This document shows positions 23,972-31,805 of a stretch of DNA of 64,000 nt, in pieces; the first letter of the stretch is position 1, and every line of letters starts with the position of its first letter. The DNA comes from 40CM-4-69-5 sp036556905 (lineage in GTDB: Bacteria; Methylomirabilota; Methylomirabilia; Rokubacteriales; CSP1-6), in contig DATBIM010000006.1 in NCBI GenBank assembly GCA_036556905.1, positions 1 to 64,000 of the forward strand, read 5' to 3'. Below the pieces are notes generated by a model that saw only the letters and a list, made by a program, of their open reading frames with translations, ran no database searches and had not been told where the DNA came from. The translations under genes and the position numbers were made by a program.

Positions 23972-24048
23972 TGGTGCCCCCGGGGTGACTCGAACACCCG
24001 GCACGCAGTTTAGGAAACTGCTGCTCTATCCACCTGAGCTACGGGGGC
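23972..24048 (-). tRNA. tRNA-Arg (anticodon CCT)
   Basis: 77 bases including an encoded CCA (23972-23974). Acceptor GCCCCCG pairs with CGGGGGC; D-arm TAGCTCAGGTGGATAGAGC; anticodon stem GCAGT/ACTGC with loop TTCCTAA, giving CCT; T-arm GGGTG-TTCGAGT-CACCC. It marks the edge of a run of orphan secreted proteins, and tRNA genes often serve as integration sites. Confidence 0.95.
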
Positions 24049-24247
24049 ACGCGGACTGCCGAGACGCTGAGCCGATTCTACCGCGTTTTGTGCTAGCCGA
24101 GGACCTCCTGTCCCGAACCCCAGTCCCGCGCATTTTTTCTGACGGTCCTGCGATGTCGGGCCGTTACCTTGTCTCCGGCAACACGGCACTGGTGTCAGAT
24201 GACGAGGATCTTCGAGGCTTACGCTCGTCAGCGGGAGGAGACCCCCA

Positions 24248-24865
24248 ATGCGAAAGTACCTCGCTCTCTCCGTTGTAATTCTCCTCGTGTGTGCCACATC
24301 GGCGACGGCCGAGCGGCCGTTTCGCGTCGTTACGGAGGATGCATACGCCACGCAATGCCGGTCCGGCGTCTGTGCCACCGTCCAGGTCACCCGCTCCACG
24401 TTCTCGAACGGAAACGTGGAGACCAGCTTGTTCCTCTCGGTCGCCGATGAGTTCGGAGAGCCGATCCCCGTGGCTCCGCAACCGTTCATCGAGATCGACA
24501 GCGCGCATTTTGTCGTGGACCCGCTAGGTCTCAGCGCGACATTGAACTACAAGGAGGTCTCCGTCGCGTGGGCGGCAACCGACGACTTCGCCTCCATCTC
24601 GTTTTCCACCAATTTCGTCAGAGAGAAGACCGAGACCGGTTTCACGTGGTCTCGGCTGACTGAGCGGGAGCAGCAGCTGAGTGCGGCCGTCGAGGGAGTG
24701 GTCGGGCCCGTACCGTTCGACACGGGGCACGTTCCCGAGAGCGAGGGCTTCGGCTCGGCGTTTTTGACGCTGCGCACGACGGTCAGCCGGACGCGGCTGG
24801 AGGAGGACGCTCTGTCGCTCATTCCCCCGCCCGCTTTGGCTTGCCCGGACTGTGTGTCGCCGTAG
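24248..24865 (+). CDS. secreted protein of unknown function
   Basis: 205 residues; ATG 24248 follows GGGAGGAGA. A signal peptide (YLALSVVILLVCATSATA) leads into a mostly beta domain with two early cysteines (AYATQCRSGVCATV) and two C-terminal ones (LACPDC). No family recognised. Divergent from tRNA-Arg and 97 bases before the exported MBL hydrolase. Confidence 0.7.
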   Translation: MRKYLALSVVILLVCATSATAERPFRVVTEDAYATQCRSGVCATVQVTRSTFSNGNVETSLFLSVADEFGEPIPVAPQPFIEIDSAHFVVDPLGLSATLNYKEVSVAWAATDDFASISFSTNFVREKTETGFTWSRLTEREQQLSAAVEGVVGPVPFDTGHVPESEGFGSAFLTLRTTVSRTRLEEDALSLIPPPALACPDCVSP

Positions 24866-24872
24866 GGTGAAG

Positions 24873-24878
24873 TATACT
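24873..24878 (+). promoter_or_regulatory. -10-like element before exported MBL hydrolase
   Basis: TATACT, about 85 bases before the start codon and just after the previous stop. No good -35 is visible, so this is weak. Confidence 0.3.
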
Positions 24879-24962
24879 TTAGCGCCCACCGATCGGGTGC
24901 GAGCCCGGTCGGCTGCGAGCACCGAGCGGTCCCCACAGGCAACGTCACAGGAAGGAGCAACC

Positions 24963-25850
24963 ATGAGACGAGTTGCGTATGCCATCGTGGGCGGCGTGCT
25001 CGCTGCGGCATGCCTGGGCGTGGTCGCCCATGCGCAGCAGGCGCCGCCGCCGTTCGCGACCACCAAGGTCGACGGCACCGACAACGTCTACGTCTTCCGG
25101 TACGGGAACCACCAGGCGATGTTCGTGGTCACGTCGGCGGGCGTGATCGCGACTGACCCCATCGGCTACGGGCGCCCGCAGGCCGTGACGACCTACCTCG
25201 ATGAGATCCGGAAGCTGACGAACCTGCCCATCAAGTATCTGATCTACAGCCACCACCACTTCGACCACATCGCCGGCGGCAAGCCGTTCAAGGACGCCGG
25301 CGCCACGGTGATCGCCCACCGGCGGGCCCAGGAGCGGCTGGCCGCCCTCAAGGACCCGCACACGGTGCTGGCCGACGAGACGATGGACGGTGCCCGTACG
25401 ATCATCCTGGGTGACACCACGCTCGAGCTGACGTACGTCGGTCTCAACCATTCCGACAGCTCGATCGTCATGCGGTTGCCCCAGCACAAGCTGCTCTTCG
25501 CCGTGGATTTCATCTCTGTGGGCTCGGTGCCGGGGCGCGGCATGATCGACTCCTATCCCCTCGAGTGGGAGGAATCGCTCCGGCGCGTGCTGGCCATGGA
25601 CTGGGATCGGCTGATCCCCGGCCACCCGGGTCCGGGCGGCCGGCTGGGCACCAAGCAGGACGTGGAGAGTCTTCTGACCTTCCTGGAGGACGCGTCAGCG
25701 GCGGTGAAGGCCGAGGCCCAGGCCGGCCGCTGCTGGGACAGGGTGGAGAAGGAGCTCAAGCTGCCGAAATACGAGAGCTGGCCGGGGTATGCGCAGAATT
25801 TACCGTTCGTGTTGCGGCGCTACTGCGGCCTCTGGGGTCGCGGCACCTGA
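24963..25850 (+). CDS. exported MBL-fold metallohydrolase
   Basis: 295 residues; ATG 24963 follows AGGAAGGAG. A signal peptide ends in VVAHAQQ. The metal-binding loop YSHHHFDH lies near residues 95-102; GLNHSDSS and the AVDFIS aspartate follow; PGHPGPGG gives the last His. Resembles the SoxH/quinoprotein-relay type MBL hydrolases in the periplasm; the substrate is unknown. The 3' end overlaps the convergent methyltransferase gene by 31 bases. Confidence 0.85.
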   Translation: MRRVAYAIVGGVLAAACLGVVAHAQQAPPPFATTKVDGTDNVYVFRYGNHQAMFVVTSAGVIATDPIGYGRPQAVTTYLDEIRKLTNLPIKYLIYSHHHFDHIAGGKPFKDAGATVIAHRRAQERLAALKDPHTVLADETMDGARTIILGDTTLELTYVGLNHSDSSIVMRLPQHKLLFAVDFISVGSVPGRGMIDSYPLEWEESLRRVLAMDWDRLIPGHPGPGGRLGTKQDVESLLTFLEDASAAVKAEAQAGRCWDRVEKELKLPKYESWPGYAQNLPFVLRRYCGLWGRGT

Positions 25851-26428
25851 GGCACCCGCCAGAGAAAGACGTAGTGGTTTCGCTCGGGGAGCGAGACCAC
25901 TATGGTCTTCGCGGGTCTCCAGTCGCCCAGGTCGTGCTCGTGGGACACGATTCGGGCCCCGGGGCGGAGCTCGCGGAGGAGCTTGGGCCGGAGCCGCAGG
26001 TTGATCGCGGGCGACAAGTACAGCATCACCACGGTGGCGTCGGCCAGCGCGGTGGTGAACAGGTCCTGCTCCAGGATCGTGACCCGGTCGGCGACACCGG
26101 CTTGCTCGGCGTTGCGGCGGGCCTCTCGCACTAGCTTGGGATCGATGTCCACGCCGACACCACGGGCCCCGAACCGCCGGGCGGCTTCGATGACGATGCG
26201 CCCGTCCCCGCAGCCAAGATCGTAGACGACGTCATCGGCGCCGACGCCGGCGAGCGTCAGCATCTCGTTCACGACCAGCAGATCGCTGGGGACCCAGATC
26301 ACGTCCGGCTGCCGCGCCGCCACCGGAGCGGCATCCTCCCGGGCGGCGGAGGCGCACCCGCCCCCGACCAGGCCGAGGAGGATGATCCCCAGTGTCGCGG
26401 CGAGCCGCCGCGTGGCCCGAGAGGTCAT
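25820..26428 (-). CDS. exported class I SAM-dependent methyltransferase-like protein
   Basis: 202 residues. The N-terminus is a signal peptide (LAATLGIILLGLVGGG then Cys25), possibly a lipoprotein with a weak lipobox, and the mature part is a Rossmann methyltransferase: PSDLLVVNEML, VVYDLGCGDGRIVI (residues 68-80, SAM loop), GVDIDPKLV. The combination of a SAM-binding domain with an export signal is odd since SAM is not known in the periplasm. Similar exported proteins occur in other phyla to my knowledge; function unknown. Its ATG overlaps the sigma factor stop as TGATG. Confidence 0.8.
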   Translation of the reverse strand: MTSRATRRLAATLGIILLGLVGGGCASAAREDAAPVAARQPDVIWVPSDLLVVNEMLTLAGVGADDVVYDLGCGDGRIVIEAARRFGARGVGVDIDPKLVREARRNAEQAGVADRVTILEQDLFTTALADATVVMLYLSPAINLRLRPKLLRELRPGARIVSHEHDLGDWRPAKTIVVSLPERNHYVFLWRVPQVPRPQRPQ

Positions 26429-27342
26429 CAGAAGAAATCGGCGGGATCGACACCCCGCGCGCGCAGCAGCGCTCGGAGCTTGCGCAGCCCCGCCGTCTCG
26501 ATCTGGCGCACACGCTCCCGGGTGAGCCCGAGCGTCTGGCCGATGGCCTCCAGCGTCTCGGGCTCATCGCCCTCCAGGCCGAAGCGCCGGCGGAGCACCT
26601 TGCGCTCGTTCACGGCCAGATCGTCGAGCACCGAGACGAGCTCGGCGCGTTCGCGGAAGAGCCGGGTGAGGGCGGCAGAGGGATCCGCCGTGGGATCGGC
26701 CACCAGATCGGCCACCCGCCCGCGATCAGCGACGGGAGCGTCGAGGGAGAGGGGCTGCTGGCGAAGCTCCTCGAGATCCTCCACCTGCTCCTCGGTCGTG
26801 CCCAGGGCCTGGGCCAGCTCGGCGGCCGTCGGCGGCCGGCCCAGCGACTGGGTCAGGCGTTGCTGCTCCTTGGCGTAGCGGCCGAGGAGCATCTCGACGT
26901 GCACGGGCAGGCGAATGATCCGCGCCTGATTGGCCAGCGCGCGGGTGATGGCGTGGCGGATCCACCAGGTTGCGTACGTGGAGAAACGAAGGCCGCGCTC
27001 GGGATCGAACTTCTCCACAGCCCGGAGCAGGCCGAGGTTGCCCTCTTCGATGAGGTCCGGCAGCGGCAGGCCACGGTTGAAGTAGCGGCGGGCTACCTGG
27101 ACGACCAGCCGGAGGTTGGCCTCGATGAGGCGGCTCTTGGCCGACTCGTCGCCGGCGCGCAGGCGCCGGGCCAGCTCCTGCTCCTCTTCACGCGACAGCA
27201 GCGGAATGCGGGCGATCTCGCTGAGGTACACGGCCAGGTTGGCCCGGCTGGTCTCCCGGGTCTCCACACGGGTGTCCTCGTCCACGGCATCGACGAGGAC
27301 ATCGAGAGGCTCGTCCGGCATCGCCTCCTCGTCGTCACTCAT
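26428..27342 (-). CDS. RpoS-like sigma-70 family sigma factor
   Basis: 304 residues. Acidic N-terminus, then region 1.2 (VYLSEIARIPLLSREEEQEL), region 2 with DLIEEGNLGLLRAVEKFD and YATWWIRHAI (around 95-135), region 3 and a region 4 helix-turn-helix (LEAIGQTLGLTRERVRQIE, near 262-281). Length and lack of the long region 1.1 point to a group 2 (RpoS-like) rather than primary factor. It lies after nlpD, as rpoS does in proteobacteria, with an 8 base overlap. Probable control of stationary-phase or stress genes is inference from the context. Confidence 0.9.
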   Translation of the reverse strand: MSDDEEAMPDEPLDVLVDAVDEDTRVETRETSRANLAVYLSEIARIPLLSREEEQELARRLRAGDESAKSRLIEANLRLVVQVARRYFNRGLPLPDLIEEGNLGLLRAVEKFDPERGLRFSTYATWWIRHAITRALANQARIIRLPVHVEMLLGRYAKEQQRLTQSLGRPPTAAELAQALGTTEEQVEDLEELRQQPLSLDAPVADRGRVADLVADPTADPSAALTRLFRERAELVSVLDDLAVNERKVLRRRFGLEGDEPETLEAIGQTLGLTRERVRQIETAGLRKLRALLRARGVDPADFF

Positions 27343-28129
27343 GAGGCCCCTCGTCGTGCCGGTGGCCGCTCTCGAGGACGCTGATGCGGGGCGTCAGGGG
27401 CAAGAAATAAAGGGGGTTGTAGGCGACGCCGCGCTGGCGGATCTCGAAGTGCAGGTGATGGGCGGTGGCCCGCCCGGTGCGGCCGATACGGGCGATGGTC
27501 TGGCCCGGCAGCACGCGCGCCCCCACGGATACCAGATTGCGGTCGTTGTGGGCGTACACGGTGAGAAAGCCGTTGAGGTGCTCGATCTTCACCACACGTC
27601 CGTACTGGGGCTCGAAGCCGCTGGCCACGACGATGCCGCCGGTGGAGGCGAAGACCGGCCCCCGCAGGTCGCCCTTGATGTCGACGCCACGGTGCCAGCC
27701 TCGGCGACGCCAGCCGAAGGTAGAGGTGATGTGGCCTTCGGCTGGCCAGGTGAACAGGGGCAGGCGGTTGCCGAAATCGGGCACGGCGAGAATGAGGTTT
27801 CGCGGGCGCCACGGGCGCAGGGGACGGAGCAGGTCCGGGCGAGGCGCCTCGCTGTCACGCGGCGGAATTACCAGCTTCTGACCGATGCGGATGATGACGT
27901 CGTCGTCAGGCAGCCGGTTCGCCATGACGAGGTCCGATACCGTCACCCCGTAGCGGCGCGCGATCCACGTGAGGTTTTCGCCGGCTGCCACCTCATGGAT
28001 CCGGGCCTGACGGGCCGGGGGTGTCTTGAGGGTGGGCTCGGCCGCCTCGACGACGTGGGTCATGAGCACGGTGACCGCCACCGCGCCGTGCAGGGCCAGC
28101 CGGCGATAGACGTTGCTGCGGCCGCTCAA
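27335..28129 (-). CDS. nlpD: LysM and M23 peptidase protein (NlpD-like)
   Basis: 264 residues. Signal peptide at the N-terminus, a LysM peptidoglycan-binding domain at about 43-88 (GENLTWIARRYGVTVSDL), and a C-terminal M23 domain: HRGVDIKG, VYAHN and HLHFEI. The HxxxD and HxH zinc ligands are intact, unlike E. coli NlpD, so this one could cut peptide crosslinks itself as well as activate amidases. Periplasmic or membrane-anchored. Overlaps acyP by 4 bases and the sigma gene by 8. Confidence 0.9.
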   Translation of the reverse strand: MSGRSNVYRRLALHGAVAVTVLMTHVVEAAEPTLKTPPARQARIHEVAAGENLTWIARRYGVTVSDLVMANRLPDDDVIIRIGQKLVIPPRDSEAPRPDLLRPLRPWRPRNLILAVPDFGNRLPLFTWPAEGHITSTFGWRRRGWHRGVDIKGDLRGPVFASTGGIVVASGFEPQYGRVVKIEHLNGFLTVYAHNDRNLVSVGARVLPGQTIARIGRTGRATAHHLHFEIRQRGVAYNPLYFLPLTPRISVLESGHRHDEGPHE

Positions 28130-28428
28130 GGCTCGAACTCCGCGTAGCGGATGGCGAAGGTGCCGAACCGCCCCGTGGGGGCGAGCCAGCGTACGCTCAC
28201 CCGCTCCACGCGGGCCAGGGGTGGCCCTTTTTCCAGATATTGGACCAGCTCCTCGATGGGCCCGCGCTCGCCTTCGGCGAGAACGCGAAGGCGACGGCTG
28301 TCTTTGAGGTTGATGACGTAGCCGGACAGCCCCAGCAACGACGCCCGGCGCTGGGCGAAGTTGCGGAAGCCGACGCCTTGCACGTCGCCCTCGACGACGA
28401 TCTCCGCGGCAGTGTGCTGTGCGTTCAC
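28126..28428 (-). CDS. acyP: acylphosphatase
   Basis: 100 residues. Catalytic pattern: VQGVGFRNF with Arg22 (phosphate binding) and GYVINLKD with Asn40. Hydrolyses acyl phosphates such as carbamoyl phosphate and 1,3-bisphosphoglycerate. It sits between tRNA-Pro and nlpD, which is not part of the proteobacterial surE-rpoS arrangement. Confidence 0.92.
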   Translation of the reverse strand: MNAQHTAAEIVVEGDVQGVGFRNFAQRRASLLGLSGYVINLKDSRRLRVLAEGERGPIEELVQYLEKGPPLARVERVSVRWLAPTGRFGTFAIRYAEFEP

Positions 28429-28499
28429 GGGTAACCGAGCACCAACGGATGATGGCCGCCAGCCGGTCGGCGTCGGGCCACCGACTGGCGGTTACGAGC

Positions 28500-28577
<78 letters not shown>

Positions 28578-28601
28578 CGCTGAGGGGCCTATTGTACAGG
28601 C

Positions 28602-29267
28602 TCAGGGCTCCCAGGCATACCGCCCCACGAATTTTACGAACGTGCAATCCCCGTGGGGGCTGGTGCGCGTGGCGCCGTCGATCTTCTCCACCAGCGTCAG
28701 CGTCTGGTTCGTCGTGTCGCCGACAGGCACCACCATGCGGCCACCCTCGGCGAGCTGCTCGACAAGCGGTGACGGGATCGACGGCGCCCCCGCCGCGACC
28801 AGGATCCTGTCGAACGGCGCCTCGTCGGGCCATCCCAGTGTTCCGTCCCCGACCCGGATCCAGACATTGGTGAACCCCAACGACTCCAGCAGGGCCCGGC
28901 TCCGCGTGGCCAGGGTCGCGAGCCGTTCGATGGAGCACACGCGGCGCGCCAGCCGGGCCAGGATCGCCGTCTGGTAACCGGAGCCCGTGCCCACCTCCAG
29001 CACCTTTTCCTGTCCGCTCAGGCGGAGCAGGGATGTCATGAGCGCCACGATGAAGGGCTGGGAGATCGTTTGCTGCTCGCCGATCGGCAGCGGGTGGTCA
29101 CCATAGGCGCGATCGCGCAAGGCCTCCTCCACGAAGAGGTGGCGGGGTACGCGGCCCATAGCGTCGAGCACACGAACATCACTGATCCCCCGGCGGGCGA
29201 GCTGCTCTTCGACCATCCGGGCGCGCTCTCGCTCGTAGCGCTCGCGCTCCCCGGCTGCCGGATCCAT
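28602..29267 (-). CDS. pcm: protein-L-isoaspartate O-methyltransferase
   Basis: 221 residues from ATG 29267. Repairs isoaspartyl residues in aged proteins using SAM. Motifs: VPRHLFVEEALRDRAYGDHP, IGEQQTISQPFIVALM, EVGTGSGYQTAILA (SAM loop) and ILVAAGAPSIP. Upstream in-frame codons overlapping surE are not needed. Seven bases separate it from surE, the same order as in proteobacteria. Confidence 0.94.
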   Translation of the reverse strand: MDPAAGERERYERERARMVEEQLARRGISDVRVLDAMGRVPRHLFVEEALRDRAYGDHPLPIGEQQTISQPFIVALMTSLLRLSGQEKVLEVGTGSGYQTAILARLARRVCSIERLATLATRSRALLESLGFTNVWIRVGDGTLGWPDEAPFDRILVAAGAPSIPSPLVEQLAEGGRMVVPVGDTTNQTLTLVEKIDGATRTSPHGDCTFVKFVGRYAWEP

Positions 29268-29274
29268 GGGCGGT

Positions 29275-30045
29275 CTACGAAGTCCGGTCGCGGCTACGCT
29301 TGAGCTGGGCGCTGAGCGTGCCCGACCAGTCGGCCATCTGGACGAGCGTACGGTGGGCGGTGAGGTCAAGATGCACGGGGGACACGGCCACGAAACCGTC
29401 GTGGATGGCCGCCATGTCGGTGCCCTCCAGGGCCTCCCAGCGCGGCTCGCTGCCCCCGATCCAGTAGTGGGTGCGGCCGCGCGGATCGCGCTGCTCGACG
29501 ATCTTCTCGGTGTAGACGCGATGGCCCAGCCGCGTCACGCGCACGCCGCGGGGGGCCCGGGGCGGCACGTTCACGTTAAGCAGGGTCTTGGCGGGCAGGC
29601 CCTCGACCAGCACGCGGGCCGCCACCAGCCGGGCCACGTCCCCGGCCTGCGTGAAGTCCCCGCCGTCCAGCAGCGACACGGCCAGCGAGGACACGCCCAG
29701 GAGCGTGCCCTCCATGGCGGCCGACACCGTTCCCGAGTAGGTGACGTCGTCCCCGAGGTTCGCCCCGTGGTTGATGCCTGACGCCACCAGGACCGGCCGC
29801 TCGGGCAAAAAGCCCAGGACCCCGAGGTTGACGCAGTCGGACGGCGTGCCGTTGACGGCGAACCAGCGGTCACGCAGGCGGGTGACCCGGAGGGGACGGT
29901 GCAGCGTCAGCGCGTGACCGCAGGCGCTCTGCTCGCGCTCGGGCGCGATGACATAGACCTCTCCGAGATCCTCCAGGGCCGCCGCGAGCGCGGCCAGGCC
30001 CTCGGCGTGGGCTCCGTCGTCGTTGGTAACGAGGAGAACGGACAT
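29275..30045 (-). CDS. surE: 5'/3'-nucleotidase SurE
   Basis: 256 residues, normal length. Metal-dependent phosphatase acting on nucleoside monophosphates and survival-related substrates. N8-D9-D10-G11 near the start binds the metal; REQSACGHALT, NGTPSDCV and SGINHGANLGDDV are family blocks. First gene of the surE-pcm-(tRNA-Pro)-acyP-nlpD-rpoS run. Confidence 0.95.
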   Translation of the reverse strand: MSVLLVTNDDGAHAEGLAALAAALEDLGEVYVIAPEREQSACGHALTLHRPLRVTRLRDRWFAVNGTPSDCVNLGVLGFLPERPVLVASGINHGANLGDDVTYSGTVSAAMEGTLLGVSSLAVSLLDGGDFTQAGDVARLVAARVLVEGLPAKTLLNVNVPPRAPRGVRVTRLGHRVYTEKIVEQRDPRGRTHYWIGGSEPRWEALEGTDMAAIHDGFVAVSPVHLDLTAHRTLVQMADWSGTLSAQLKRSRDRTS

Positions 30046-30064
30046 TCAGCAGGTGAAGAAGAAG

Positions 30065-30141
30065 TGGTCGGGGCGACTGGATTCGAACCAGCGACCCCAG
30101 GACCCCCAGTCCTGTGCGCTACCGGGCTGCGCCACGCCCCG
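30065..30141 (-). tRNA. tRNA-Pro (anticodon GGG)
   Basis: 77 bases with encoded CCA. Acceptor CGGGGCG/CGCCCCG; D-arm TGGCGCAGCCCGGTAGCGC; anticodon stem CAGGA/TCCTG with loop CTGGGGG, giving GGG; T-arm CTGG-TTCGAAT-CCAG. Its acceptor stem equals that of the CGG isoacceptor 1.5 kb away, so the two probably arose by duplication. Confidence 0.95.
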
Positions 30142-30180
30142 ACCGCCAAGCCTGAATAGTCCCAGAAAGGAGGCGACGCT

Positions 30181-30534
30181 TCAAGGTGTCAGCCGCGCCC
30201 GCAGCGACGTGAGGCGATCGCGGGTGCGGCGGAGCACGGCGGCGTAGGCGGCTTCCCGCAGGCCGAGCTGGAGCTGCTCGACCCGGCGGGCCTCGGCCAG
30301 GAGGCGCTTCTTGGCGCCCTCCAGCGTGAGGCGCTCGTCGTAGAGCAGGGTCTTGATGCGCATGATCAGGTCGACGTCGCGCCGCCGGTAGATGCGCTGG
30401 CCAGCGGGGTTCTTCTTGGGACGGAGGAGCTTGAATTCCAGCTCCCAGTACCGCAGAACGTAGGCGGGCACGCCGGTCATTCCCTCCACCTCGCCGATGC
30501 GATAGTAGAGCTTCTCGGCCGGCTCGACCGTCAC
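30181..30534 (-). CDS. MerR-family regulator
   Basis: 117 residues. The winged helix-turn-helix is clear (YYRIGEVEGMTGVPAYVLRYW, residues ~10-30, with the wing at GQRIYRRRDV), followed by a helical dimerisation region. No effector-binding cysteines or domain follow, so it resembles the small MerR proteins found downstream of IHF alpha. It is coupled to the IHF-like gene by a 4 base overlap. Confidence 0.9.
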   Translation of the reverse strand: MTVEPAEKLYYRIGEVEGMTGVPAYVLRYWELEFKLLRPKKNPAGQRIYRRRDVDLIMRIKTLLYDERLTLEGAKKRLLAEARRVEQLQLGLREAAYAAVLRRTRDRLTSLRARLTP

Positions 30535-30812
30535 GCCGACTGACTGTTGATCCGTTGCTTGAGCCCTTTCGACGGCTTGAAGGTCAGCACCTTGCGGGCC
30601 GTGATCTCGATGCTGTCGCCGGTCTGGGGATTGCGCCCCCGCCGGGACGCCTTCTGTCGGATCCGGAAATGTCCGAACCCCACGATCTTCACGTCCTCAC
30701 CCTTCTCGAAGCACCGAAAGATGATGTCGAAGACCGACTCCACGACGGAGGCCGCGTGCCGCTTCGAGAGCCCGTGGGCCGAGACGGAGTTGACCAGATC
30801 ATTCTTCGTCAC
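30531..30812 (-). CDS. HU/IHF family DNA-binding protein (IHF alpha-like)
   Basis: 93 residues. Typical two-helix dimerisation region (SKRHAASVVESVFDIIFRCF) and DNA-binding arm with GRNPQTGDSI. VGFGHFRIRQKASRRG matches the IHF alpha pattern, and a MerR-type gene follows as in ihfA operons. A second HU/IHF protein is encoded at 42050-42325. Confidence 0.92.
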   Translation of the reverse strand: MTKNDLVNSVSAHGLSKRHAASVVESVFDIIFRCFEKGEDVKIVGFGHFRIRQKASRRGRNPQTGDSIEITARKVLTFKPSKGLKQRINSQSA

Positions 30813-30837
30813 AGCGACAGCTCACCTCCTCCCGCCA

Positions 30838-31764
30838 TCACTGATTACCTCGGGCGACGTAGGGCCGGTATCCCTTACCCTCCAGCTCCTTGGCCACGGT
30901 CAGGGCCGTGGCGCGATCGGGGAAGCTCCCGACCCGCACGCGGTGATACGCGTCGCCGCCGGCGGCGGTCGAGGGCGCGACGGCCGCGCTCGCCTCGCCC
31001 CGGCCGGCCCGGCGGACCTGCACCTGGAGGCCATCGGCCGCGAGATCACGGGACAGGGCGACCGCCTCGCGCAGCGACAGACTGGGTTTGATGACCGCTC
31101 CGCCGGCGACTACGTCGGCGTTCAGGCCCTTGGCGCCGAGCTTCGCGGTGAGCTCGCTGGGGGCCATGCCGGAGACGAACACGTTGTAGCGGTCACCTGC
31201 CTCGCCGGTCGGCCCCGATTTCGCCGGCGCCCCCGTGCGCTTGACCGATTCCGTGACCGAATAGTTCTCCGCGCGCAGGCGCTCGGCGAGGCGCTGGGCC
31301 ATGGCCGCGTCGCGGAAGGCCCCGACCTGAACCCAGTAGGCGCCGCGGCTCGGCTTCTCCGTGACCTTGTCCGGCTTGGCAGCGGGCGCCTTGCTGGCGG
31401 GCTCCATCGGCTCGGGTTTCTTGGTTGGTGGCTCCTCGATGGCCTTTGCCGTCTCGGTCGGCGGCGACAGCAGTGGCGGCGGCGGCGCCGCCGATGACGG
31501 CGCGGACTGCTCGGCTGGCGACGGACTCGGAGTCGGGCTCGGTGGAGCGGGAGCCATGGTCGGCGTGGGGCCGGGTGCCAGCTTCACGGACGCCGCTTGT
31601 CGCGTCGGCGGCGCGTTGACCATGTCGAGGACGTGCGGCACGGCCAGCACGGCGATGACCCCCAGGACCACGACCACCAACACCACACGGAACCACATCG
31701 CAGACAGGATCGAGCGCGGCTGTTCTGGATCGTCCCGATCGTCGGTGGGTGTCATGCGCGTCAT
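30838..31764 (-). CDS. SPOR-domain envelope protein
   Basis: 308 residues from ATG 31764. A short cytoplasmic part, one transmembrane helix (WFRVVLVVVVLGVIAVLAV), a long Pro/Ala/Ser-rich linker, and two SPOR-like repeats: SRGAYWVQVGAFRDAAMAQRL and a second in DAYHRVRVGSFPDRATALTV near the end. SPOR domains bind denuded glycan strands at the division septum. The architecture resembles FtsN/DedD-like proteins; its exact role is unknown. Confidence 0.85.
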   Translation of the reverse strand: MTRMTPTDDRDDPEQPRSILSAMWFRVVLVVVVLGVIAVLAVPHVLDMVNAPPTRQAASVKLAPGPTPTMAPAPPSPTPSPSPAEQSAPSSAAPPPPLLSPPTETAKAIEEPPTKKPEPMEPASKAPAAKPDKVTEKPSRGAYWVQVGAFRDAAMAQRLAERLRAENYSVTESVKRTGAPAKSGPTGEAGDRYNVFVSGMAPSELTAKLGAKGLNADVVAGGAVIKPSLSLREAVALSRDLAADGLQVQVRRAGRGEASAAVAPSTAAGGDAYHRVRVGSFPDRATALTVAKELEGKGYRPYVARGNQ

Positions 31765-31805
31765 CTTAGCATAGAAGCAGCTGTTTTCTCGCCTCTCCGA
31801 ACATC

